Of a DNA stretch of 20,995 nt, positions 14,338 to 20,995 are shown in pieces. The translations under genes were made by a program, and so were the position numbers. The notes beneath the pieces are model-generated. The model was not told the DNA's origin and did no database searches. It saw only the letters and a program-made list of their open reading frames with translations. The stretch is from Planctomycetota bacterium (lineage in GTDB: Bacteria; Planctomycetota; Phycisphaerae; Phycisphaerales; UBA1924), in contig JAEYUO010000006.1 in the NCBI GenBank assembly GCA_023432465.1, forward strand, positions 1-20,995. Reading direction: 5' to 3'. Within the stretch, counting starts at the first letter, position 1; each line of letters opens with the position of its first letter.

Positions 14338-17139
14338 ATGCGTCAGCATCGAATGGCGGCATTGATTGTCGCCGCCCTCGCGCCTTTGACTTGGATACCG
14401 CAGCACGCCCTGGCCCAGAAGGCCAAACGATGCTGCTTACCGAATGGAACTTGCAGCGTGCTGACTGCGTTCGACTGCGGCCAGGCCGGCGGCGTCTACG
14501 ACGACAACTACGGCGCCTGCGATCCCACTTCCTGCATTGGCAAGCATCATCCAGGAGTTGGCATGAGTCGCGCTGCGGCTCGCCGGATGCTGCGAGAAGG
14601 CGTCGTCCACACCGTGTGGTGGTACCCGGCCTGCGGTCACGAGAATGACCTGTTCACACAGCCGGAAACGAACGGGCTGTGGCAGCTCACAGGATCGCAT
14701 GGACTGATCTTCGCCCCACAGATCCGCATCGACCTGCGCTGGAACGGGCGGTCGCCGGAGGCCTGCCGCGGAGCAAACTGGGACCTCAGCAACTTCCAGA
14801 CGCACGCCGCATCGGTCGCCGCGGACCTCGCGGCGCAAGTGGCCAGCGCCAAGGCGGCGTTCGACCTGGCGCACAGCAACGATGGCGCGGTGTTCAACTG
14901 GTCCGTTCGGTTCGAGGCGCTCGGGACCGCGAACGACTGGCAGGTAGGCCCCGGCGTCCTGCCCTGCTTCACCAATCACGCTGAAGACGTCGCGACGGGC
15001 AAGCTGCCGAAGCGCCGGTACATCGCGCAGGGCGGGCGCATCGCCGCCACGGGGACCGATCCCGGCACCGGCGCGCCGACGATTGACATCGTGGATGCGG
15101 ATTACCAGTCCGCGTTCTTCCAGCAGTTCCCCGCCGACTACTACACGGCCCCCTCGAACGCAACCATCAACATCGGCGCGGATGAGACCCCGCAGACGCG
15201 AACGATCGTCGGCTACGACCCGGTGAACAACCGGTTGACGCTTGATGTGGCTTTCTCTGGGAACGTGGTCAACTCGTGGTTCGGCATTTCCCGCTCGGAG
15301 CCCTCGCCGAGCGGCAACGTCTGGCCGTGCTACTTCTTCAAGGAGGGGGCGGAAGAGGTGGAGGAGTGGGTGATCGCGTTCAAGAACGCCATGGCAGCGG
15401 AGATGGCCGCTCAGTCGTGGCCAGCAGGCGTGGGCGATCCTGTCGCCGTTATCGTGGCGGATGAGGACATCAACGGAGCAGGCGTGTTCGGTGAAGAGGC
15501 GAACTACTGGCAGTACTACAACGACAACCGAGCGAACCCGGAACATCCAGACTCAGTGGGTCACACTATCGACGGCGAGCGGACGCTTCAAGAGTGGCAT
15601 ACGGACATGGCCAAGTACCGGTCCGGGCAGGCGATCACCGATTTCACCACTTCGGTTACCTACAGCCCCGCCGATCAGGAGCGACGCTCCTATCTCTCGC
15701 TGACGATGACGACGGCGTACAACTACTGGCGCGAGCAATCGACGTGGCAGCACCTGCGTGCGCTGTGGCCAAAGGCCCACTTGTCGCAGTACATCCTCGG
15801 CGGCGGGTACGGTGTGACCAACGGGAACATCGCGAACCCAGCTCATCGCATCGAGGTGCCGATCGGGCCGGGCGCCGCCAACTACCACGGTGTCCCGACG
15901 TGGAAGGGTGCTGTCGCTTGGGAGGCATATGCGTGCATCACCAACCCGGCGATCCCATTCCAAACGGCAGCAGACGGGGGGATCATCCCCGTGTTCTATC
16001 CATCGGCCGAGGAGTTCAAGGCGGGCGAGGTTGTTAGTTTCAACGATCAGTTCACAGATGAAATCGTAGTGAGTTCAGTCGGGGATGCGATGTACTGGGT
16101 TGGTGGCAACTACGGCGTGTTTATCCAGTTCACCAGCGGGTTCAACAACACTCGCATCATCCGGATCGACAGTGCCACCGAACTGAACACCGGCGCCTAC
16201 GCGCTTAAGCTTGAAGACGATCTCTGGGTAGCCGGCGCCGGCGATCCGATCGAGGATGACACGTTCGCCATCATCTATCCCAACCTCCCCGGAGCGCAGG
16301 CCCTCGCCCCGCAGAACCCGATCCTCTGGCCGCTGATGGAGACGTTCTGTAACCGGTACGGCGAGCTGTTGGGTGCCGACGGCTTCCAAGCCACGGGCAT
16401 CAAGTGGGCAGCGGAGCAGGCGCGTGCGCACACGCGTGCGCTGCCCGACAATCCGTACACGGTGTACCTCGGGCCGGAAGGCGCGGACGGGTACTTCGAG
16501 CAGGTCGCTTTTAGGGCCTACTACCCGCACAGAGAGCTTGGCCCGATGTTTTGCGAGGACGGGTGGATGGGCGTCGACGAGTGGTGGCGCATCGGCATGC
16601 AGGCGGCGGACTACGGCGTCAACGACTTCGTGTGGTTCACGCCGGTGCTGAACAACGACCAGGCGAGCCTTGACTTGGTGTACCAGGTGATCGCGGCGAT
16701 GTCCTACACCATTTACCACCGGCGGATGAACGAGTACAGCCAGGTCGCGTGCATCGCGGATTGGGACGAGAACGGCGAAGTAGATGGACTCGACAGGAAC
16801 TTGTTCGGAGCGGAATGGATGTCGGGGTCGAACCCGGAAACGGACCTTGACAACGACGGCATCCTCATCATGGACGAAGACGACATGACGATCTTTGAGG
16901 CGGCGTACAACGCGGGCGACTGCGGCGACGTCGACATCGAACCGCCGCCGGAGGGCTGCGATGCCGACTGGTGCGAGGACGGGTCCAAGACGGTGGCCGA
17001 TATCTTCTGCTTCCTGGCCGACTGGTTCGCGCTCGAACCCGATGCACGTACGTACGGCGGCGCGGCAACGCCGGTGCAAGCGATCTTCACGTGGCTCGCT
17101 GTCTGGTTCGCCACCCCGTCCGGACCGTGCACTCCGTGA
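14338..17139 (+). CDS. large secreted protein of unknown function with two EF-hand-like modules
   Basis: A 933-residue exported protein that I do not recognise. Residues 1-26 are a signal peptide (cleavage after ALA). Residues 32-66 form a Cys-rich module (C32, C33, C39, C47, C61, C66; CCLPNGTC at its start) seen in Phycisphaerales exported proteins. The central ~730 residues are rich in Trp and Tyr, with segments such as VVHTVWWYPACGHEND and GVDEWWRIGMQAADYG; this composition would suit a carbohydrate-active enzyme, but I see no diagnostic catalytic motif. Residues 805-863 hold two Asp-rich loops (DWDENGEVDGLD and DLDNDGILIMDEDD). Residues 874-933 are the dockerin-like tail: DWCEDGSKTVADIFCFL, then the altered repeat TYGGAATPVQAIFTWL. 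The ATG has GGAG seven bases upstream. The stop codon is 12 bases from that of the converging mutase gene. Confidence 0.9.
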   Translation: MRQHRMAALIVAALAPLTWIPQHALAQKAKRCCLPNGTCSVLTAFDCGQAGGVYDDNYGACDPTSCIGKHHPGVGMSRAAARRMLREGVVHTVWWYPACGHENDLFTQPETNGLWQLTGSHGLIFAPQIRIDLRWNGRSPEACRGANWDLSNFQTHAASVAADLAAQVASAKAAFDLAHSNDGAVFNWSVRFEALGTANDWQVGPGVLPCFTNHAEDVATGKLPKRRYIAQGGRIAATGTDPGTGAPTIDIVDADYQSAFFQQFPADYYTAPSNATINIGADETPQTRTIVGYDPVNNRLTLDVAFSGNVVNSWFGISRSEPSPSGNVWPCYFFKEGAEEVEEWVIAFKNAMAAEMAAQSWPAGVGDPVAVIVADEDINGAGVFGEEANYWQYYNDNRANPEHPDSVGHTIDGERTLQEWHTDMAKYRSGQAITDFTTSVTYSPADQERRSYLSLTMTTAYNYWREQSTWQHLRALWPKAHLSQYILGGGYGVTNGNIANPAHRIEVPIGPGAANYHGVPTWKGAVAWEAYACITNPAIPFQTAADGGIIPVFYPSAEEFKAGEVVSFNDQFTDEIVVSSVGDAMYWVGGNYGVFIQFTSGFNNTRIIRIDSATELNTGAYALKLEDDLWVAGAGDPIEDDTFAIIYPNLPGAQALAPQNPILWPLMETFCNRYGELLGADGFQATGIKWAAEQARAHTRALPDNPYTVYLGPEGADGYFEQVAFRAYYPHRELGPMFCEDGWMGVDEWWRIGMQAADYGVNDFVWFTPVLNNDQASLDLVYQVIAAMSYTIYHRRMNEYSQVACIADWDENGEVDGLDRNLFGAEWMSGSNPETDLDNDGILIMDEDDMTIFEAAYNAGDCGDVDIEPPPEGCDADWCEDGSKTVADIFCFLADWFALEPDARTYGGAATPVQAIFTWLAVWFATPSGPCTP

Positions 17140-17151
17140 CAGACATTACTG

Positions 17152-18807
17152 TTACCCGCGCGGCTGAGTTACGCCGAGTTCTTCCTCGGAGACGTGGGCT
17201 TCATCGCGGTCGCCCACGGGGGCGGCGCTGAGGGGGCGGATGACGACCTGAGGGGCCGCGTTCGGGGCGAGCTTCTTCTCGCCGCTGCCGGCGTGGGCGC
17301 TGCGCTCGTGGACCGCGGCGTTGCGGCCATCGCTGGTGATGCTGTACTGCATGCCGATGGTGGTTTCGGGCTCGCCCCTGAGGAGGCGGTTGACGACCTC
17401 GACGCCCTGCATGAGCGTGTGGTCGGTGTTGGAGACCTCGTACTTCCACATGCCGAAGCGGCCGCGGGAAAAGATGCCGCGGGACTCGAGCCAGGGGATG
17501 ACTTCGGCGAGGATGTCATCGCGCTCGACGCTGGGTGTGGGGTAGGAGTAGTCGGCGTAGTAGCACCAGCGGGAGACGATGCTTGCGCGCTCGCCGGGGT
17601 TGAGGAGGCCGGCGTTCTCGAGGCCGGTGATGACGGAGTTGATCACGGCATCGTTGTCGCGGCCTTCGTTGCCGGGGGTCGGCTTGAATGCGGATTCGGA
17701 GACTTCGCAGAGGAGGGAGTAGTAGTTGTCCTTGTCGGGCGTCATGTTGGGCGAGTAGTTGGAGAGGTAGGTGACGCGGTAGAAGGGGCAGTTGTCCTCG
17801 GGGAAGTACATCCAGCTCTTGGTGTCGGGAGTCCCCTCCCCCTTGGCGCGGCTCTTGAGGCCGATGCCGACCATGTAGCCGGAGGAGTGGAGGAGGCGCT
17901 GCGCGGCGGCGCGGATCGAGTCGGGGACATCGCCGGTGAGGATGTCGCGGCAGAGGACATCGAGCGGCATCGCGCTGATGAGCGCGTCGTAGGTGTCGGT
18001 CGTGCCGTCAGCGAAGGTGACGAGTTTGCGATCGACGTCGATGGAGACGATGTTCTTGTTGAGCGCGATGTGCTCGGACTCGGTTGCGCCTTTCGCGAGG
18101 CCGAGCGCGGGGCCGAAGCGGTGGTAGAACTCGCCGGTGCCGCCCTTGAGCGGGAACTTGAACTGGTTGTTCGGGCCCCAGCCGAAGTCGTCCTGCTCGA
18201 GGAGGACGTTGCGCAGCGCGCGATCGACATCGAGCACGGCGACGCGCTCGCCGATCCACTGCTTGTTCATCATCTCCGGCGGGTGCGCCCAGACCTTGAA
18301 GTTGTACGGGCGCATGAAGTGGTGGGCGATGCCCTCGCCGAAGACGGCGTCGATGAACTCGCCGAAGTTCTTCGCGGCGGCGGGAGAGGAGACTTTGCCC
18401 TTGCCGTTCTGGGCCTTGATGAGGCCGGAGAGGCACTCGTACGCGGCCTGCTTCGGAAGGTAGCGGATGTTGTTCTGGAAGGGGTACGGGACCCAGCGGT
18501 CGAACATCCGGACCCAGGATTCGCGGTTGTTGAGGGTGAAATCGGGGCCCATGAGCTTGTCGAAGACCTGGTCGTAGTAGGCGTAGTGGCTGAACATGAC
18601 GTGGCCGCCGATGTCCCAGGTGAAGCCGGCGGGGTCGGTGAAGGAATGGGCCAATCCACCTATATAGGGGTTGCGGTCGTAGAGGCGGAAGTTCTTGTGC
18701 CCCAACTCTTTGAGGCGATATCCGGCACCCAAACCGGTGGGCCCTGCGCCGAGGATGAGGATGCGTTCATCACCAGAACAAGGGAATGTTTTGGGCGCAA
18801 CGGGCAT
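17152..18807 (-). CDS. glf: UDP-galactopyranose mutase, eukaryotic-type
   Basis: Flavoenzyme predicted to convert UDP-galactopyranose to UDP-galactofuranose, the donor for galactofuranose glycans, in the cytoplasm. Counting from an upstream GTG (553 residues), it shows the FAD dinucleotide motif GAGPTGLGAG (22-31), GGL (52-54) and GGHVMFSHY (69-77). From memory of the Aspergillus fumigatus enzyme, long strings match closely: WVPYPFQNNI, FMRPYNFKVWA, YFPEDNCPFYR, EVSES, SRGRFG and KYEV. Residues corresponding to its substrate-binding Arg182, Trp315, Tyr317, Arg327, Tyr419 and Tyr453 appear as Arg168, Trp334, Tyr336, Arg346, Tyr424 and Tyr458 with matching spacings. The last ~65 residues are a divergent tail. 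I chose the ATG at 18807 because GGAG lies seven bases before it; the GTG at 18813 is one base from GGAG. No galactofuranosyltransferase is nearby. A related protoporphyrinogen-oxidase-like flavoprotein is the alternative label. Confidence 0.88.
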   Translation of the reverse strand: MPVAPKTFPCSGDERILILGAGPTGLGAGYRLKELGHKNFRLYDRNPYIGGLAHSFTDPAGFTWDIGGHVMFSHYAYYDQVFDKLMGPDFTLNNRESWVRMFDRWVPYPFQNNIRYLPKQAAYECLSGLIKAQNGKGKVSSPAAAKNFGEFIDAVFGEGIAHHFMRPYNFKVWAHPPEMMNKQWIGERVAVLDVDRALRNVLLEQDDFGWGPNNQFKFPLKGGTGEFYHRFGPALGLAKGATESEHIALNKNIVSIDVDRKLVTFADGTTDTYDALISAMPLDVLCRDILTGDVPDSIRAAAQRLLHSSGYMVGIGLKSRAKGEGTPDTKSWMYFPEDNCPFYRVTYLSNYSPNMTPDKDNYYSLLCEVSESAFKPTPGNEGRDNDAVINSVITGLENAGLLNPGERASIVSRWCYYADYSYPTPSVERDDILAEVIPWLESRGIFSRGRFGMWKYEVSNTDHTLMQGVEVVNRLLRGEPETTIGMQYSITSDGRNAAVHERSAHAGSGEKKLAPNAAPQVVIRPLSAAPVGDRDEAHVSEEELGVTQPRG

Positions 18808-19370
18808 ACACACACTCCGGGGAGGACTTTGACATGCTCAAGACCGGGGAAAGTTGTCGATCCCCGGCGTTGGGGGAAAGGATAGCGTGGGAGCGGAACG
18901 CTGCACGGGAAAACGGCGAGCGGCGGTGCGGTGTCGGACTTGCGCGTGGTGTGGAGTGCGCAAGCGCAGAGGGCAGAGGAAGTTGGGGGCGATTGAGGGT
19001 GCGCAAGCGGTTTTCCACGTGCGCGGAGGGGGTTTTGGCGTGAACAGGGTTGTTCGCGGATTTCTTGGTGCGCAAGTGTCGCTGCTCAAGAAAGTTGGAC
19101 ATGTGCGCCGACAATGCCACTAGCGAACTCGCGGGGGATTCTGTATGCTCTTGCTTGTCCGCGTCCGTCAGTGTTGCTCCAGACGATACAGACCCACTTC
19201 GGGGTCCCTGAAATCAGGAGCAAGGGGCGCGTGTGTAACCATGACGACGCTATGGTATTGTGTGCATGCCCGGATCGGGTCAGTGAGGACCGGCCGGACA
19301 AGCAGTATGTGTTGAAGAACATCCCCTTTCTCTGTGAGCCCTTCCGTGACGCAGGGCACTGGAGGTCTTG
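18808..19370. other. divergent intergenic region between mutase and LuxR regulator
   Basis: This 563-base stretch holds the leaders and presumably the promoters of both divergent genes. Its mutase side has the alternative hairpins described at 18815-18867. The right half is lower in GC (hand count 33 of 60 at 19141-19200) than the coding regions. One open frame, 19114-19371, overlaps the regulator start codon but has no ribosome-binding site or recognisable product, so I do not call it. No clear -35/-10 pair could be picked with confidence. Confidence 0.5.
18815..18867 (-). promoter_or_regulatory. mutase leader with alternative hairpins over the ribosome-binding site
   Basis: Reading the minus strand, arm 1 CCGGGGA (18867-18861) can pair with arm 2 TCCCCGG (18850-18844, 10-base loop) or with an identical arm 3 TCCCCGG (18823-18817). 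Arm 3 overlaps the first two bases of the GGAG ribosome-binding site (18818-18815), seven bases before the ATG at 18807. The two pairings exclude each other. Confidence 0.5.
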
Positions 19371-20273
19371 ATGAGCACAGTGGCGCGCGACGGATCGACC
19401 GCCCTTGGTGCGTGCATCCGGATCACGGAAAGTGTTTGCGGTCTCCCCGCGGTCGCCACCCAGGATTGGTGCGATCGAGCAGCCGCAGCGCTTCTGGCGA
19501 TCCATCAGCCTTCGATCTGCGTCTGCATGATCGGCGAGGCGGATTCACGCGGGAACATTGCACGACAGGAGGCGACGGGCGTCGCGGGGTGTTATGTGGC
19601 GGAGGTCACCACGACCGTCGGCCGCTCGGCATCCTCTTCGACGATCGTGCCGTTCGATCCGAACGATGCGACGCTCGCGCGGGTCCGGACGAGCTTTGCG
19701 CAGGCGCGCGAGCTGTCGTGGGCGCCGGGGCACATCGGGCCGGGGACGGTGCTGGTCGGCAGCCCTGAGCAGTTCGGGCTTTCAGCCAACTGGCAGATGA
19801 GCGGGCTGGGCAAGCGGTGGGCGGATGTTCCGTACACGTCGCTGACGCTCGGGCTCGCGGCCCTGGGCAGCGCGCCGAACGGCCGCTCGCTGATCGTCGA
19901 GTTTGCCAGGACGGGGCCGGGGCCGGTGGATGCGGAGATGGATGCCGCGGTGCTGCGCGCGGTGATGGTGCCGCTGGCACGTCGCGCGCTGATGGCCGTG
20001 GGGACGGATCCGACGGATGGTTCGCACTGGCTGACGCAGCGCGAGCAGGTGATTCTGCAGCACCTGCTGCTGGGCAAGTCGGTCCGCGAAATCGCGGATG
20101 AACTGGGCCGCAGCCCGCACACGGTGCACGACCATGTGAAGAGCCTGCACCGGAAGCTGCGTGCGAACAGCCGCGGCGAGCTGGTGGCCAAGGCGCTGGG
20201 GCACACCGACCTGCTCCAGCCGCCAGGGACTTCCTCGGTGCAGGTGAACTCGCCGCACACCCAGCCGGTGTGA
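19371..20273 (+). CDS. LuxR-type transcriptional regulator
   Basis: A 300-residue regulator with a C-terminal LuxR/GerE helix-turn-helix at about 219-276: LTQREQVILQHLLLGKSVREI and then ADELGRSPHTVHDHVKSLHRKL, including the typical T-x-R-E opening and the TVxxHVxxxxxKL recognition helix. The first ~210 residues match no receiver or autoinducer domain that I can identify; there is no phosphoacceptor pattern. Weak GAF-like hydrophobic periodicity around 40-130 may indicate a sensory domain, but this is a guess. A 10-residue stretch of Ser/Thr (81-91) stands out. The ATG at 19371 has GGAGG five bases upstream. It is divergent from the mutase gene across 563 bases and is followed by a strong terminator, so it is probably monocistronic. 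Its target genes cannot be deduced. Confidence 0.88.
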   Translation: MSTVARDGSTALGACIRITESVCGLPAVATQDWCDRAAAALLAIHQPSICVCMIGEADSRGNIARQEATGVAGCYVAEVTTTVGRSASSSTIVPFDPNDATLARVRTSFAQARELSWAPGHIGPGTVLVGSPEQFGLSANWQMSGLGKRWADVPYTSLTLGLAALGSAPNGRSLIVEFARTGPGPVDAEMDAAVLRAVMVPLARRALMAVGTDPTDGSHWLTQREQVILQHLLLGKSVREIADELGRSPHTVHDHVKSLHRKLRANSRGELVAKALGHTDLLQPPGTSSVQVNSPHTQPV

Positions 20274-20307
20274 CGGAGCGGGCGGGGAAAGATCGATGTG
20301 TGCGTCG

Positions 20308-20340
20308 GGCCCGGGCAGGTTGCCTGGGCCTTGTCGTTTT
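20308..20340 (+). terminator. rho-independent terminator after the LuxR regulator
   Basis: GGCCCGGGCA (20308-20317), loop GGT and TGCCTGGGCC (20321-20330) form a 10-bp stem with one G-T wobble pair. It is followed by the T-rich run TTGTCGTTTT (20331-20340). It begins 35 bases after the regulator stop codon and ends at the stop codon of the converging lipoprotein gene. Confidence 0.85.
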
Positions 20341-20984
20341 CAGGGAGCGGGGGAGCCGGCGGCGGCGACAGGGACTTCCGCCGCGGCGATTCGCCGGGCG
20401 ATGCGTTCGGCCAGCAGGCGGTCCTCGGCCCGGGCGACGGAATAGCCCGGCTGCATGCCGCGGGCCTGAAGGTCGGGGTCGGTGTAGTAGCTGGAGTGGC
20501 GGATCGAGGTGTTGGCGATCTGCCAGCCCGGGCGGTAGTTGCGGTCGAGCACGACGCGGGTGCGCATCAGCAGCTCGGTATCCAGGGAGCGGAGGTCGGT
20601 CGGGGGATCCAGTGGGGAAGCGGCGAGGGGTTCGGAGGGTTCGAAGGTGATCCGAACGGTGCGGTAGTGACGCTGGAAGAAGTCGTTGAACTCCTGCCGG
20701 ACGGTGGACTGGTCCTGTGACCAAGGGGTCGCGAAGCCTGCGGAGCCGCTGGGGGCGGTGGTGATGATGCCGGAGAACGCATCGACGCGTTCGAGCGCGA
20801 ACCCGGCCTCGCGGAGCTCGTGGCGTGCGGCATCGAAGGCGGCCGCGTACTTGCCCGCGGGGATGCGGAGGGTGGTGTCGTCGACCATGACGAGGTCGAG
20901 GGGCTCGGTGGGCCCGGCGTGCCTGGATGCGCAGGCCGGGAGGATGAGGGCGAGGGCGATGAGCAGGGGGAGGAAGCGGGGCAT
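20340..20984 (-). CDS. lipoprotein of unknown function
   Basis: A 214-residue predicted lipoprotein. The N-terminus is a type II signal peptide, basic Arg3 then a hydrophobic stretch, ending in the lipobox LPAC with acylated Cys18. The mature part has an alpha/beta pattern, with AFDAARHELREAGFALERVD (49-68) as a probable amphipathic helix followed by a strand (GIITTAP). This arrangement is reminiscent of small envelope lipoprotein domains, but I do not recognise the family. The C-terminus is Ala/Pro-rich. The ATG lies only 11 bases inside the right edge, and the visible upstream bases (CTCTCCCC before ATG) hold no ribosome-binding site, so the start is less certain. The gene converges on the LuxR regulator and its stop codon abuts that gene's terminator. 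Confidence 0.8.
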   Translation of the reverse strand: MPRFLPLLIALALILPACASRHAGPTEPLDLVMVDDTTLRIPAGKYAAAFDAARHELREAGFALERVDAFSGIITTAPSGSAGFATPWSQDQSTVRQEFNDFFQRHYRTVRITFEPSEPLAASPLDPPTDLRSLDTELLMRTRVVLDRNYRPGWQIANTSIRHSSYYTDPDLQARGMQPGYSVARAEDRLLAERIARRIAAAEVPVAAAGSPAP

Positions 20985-20995
20985 GGGGAGAGCGT

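Noticed and set aside
17194..18885. A 563-codon plus-strand open frame over the mutase gene
   Set aside because: Composition of a shadow frame, while the minus strand matches a known enzyme along its whole length.

Overview
The window looks like chromosomal DNA of a high-GC planctomycete, most likely of the Phycisphaerae/Phycisphaerales lineage. This is an inference from protein signatures: one exported protein begins with the planctomycete LEPRMLL motif; four large exported proteins end in two-repeat, dockerin-like tails of the form D-x-[DN]-x-[DN]...DIFxFLxxWF, often finishing in Gly-Cys (I believe this is what NCBI calls the GC-type dockerin domain); one has an N-terminal Cys-rich module (CCLPNGTC...) and another a PEP-CTERM-like tail.

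Layout, left to right. Bases 1-455 show no convincing gene. 456-3530 (+) is a LEPRMLL surface protein with about three ~216-residue beta-solenoid repeats. A 12-unit heptamer tandem repeat (3544-3627) precedes 3855-6821 (+), a secreted protein built from four ~225-residue repeats in an ABAB arrangement, followed by a strong terminator-like hairpin (6945-6972). Next come a DinB-like protein (7040-7555, +) and a tRNA-Ser(UGA) gene (7604-7690, +). A minus-strand operon at 10963-7756 encodes a LolD/MacB-like ABC ATPase, an FtsX/MacB-type permease and a membrane-anchored DUF3299 protein. Upstream of it, also on minus, lies a 715-residue solenoid protein with a dockerin-like tail (13235-11088) whose ribosome-binding site sits in a perfect hairpin, then an intergenic element of 10-bp periodic repeats, then a small PEP-CTERM-like protein (14076-13492). 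Divergent from that is a 933-residue secreted protein of unknown function (14338-17139, +). It converges, with only 12 bases between stop codons, on a minus-strand gene (18807-17152) for a UDP-galactopyranose mutase that resembles the fungal/protozoan enzymes. A 563-base divergent intergenic region separates that from a LuxR-type regulator (19371-20273, +) with a clear terminator, and a small lipoprotein (20984-20340, -) closes the window.

Functionally the window is dominated by the cell envelope: surface or secreted solenoid proteins with calcium-binding-like tails, an envelope ABC system, a sugar-nucleotide enzyme for galactofuranose glycans, and a lipoprotein. I see no phage, insertion sequence or CRISPR. 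The most distinctive signals are the eukaryotic-type mutase with a possible RNA switch in its leader, the family of related C-terminal tails with a shared altered second repeat, the ABC-permease-DUF3299 operon with a His-rich permease loop, and the repeat architecture of the two large plus-strand exported proteins.
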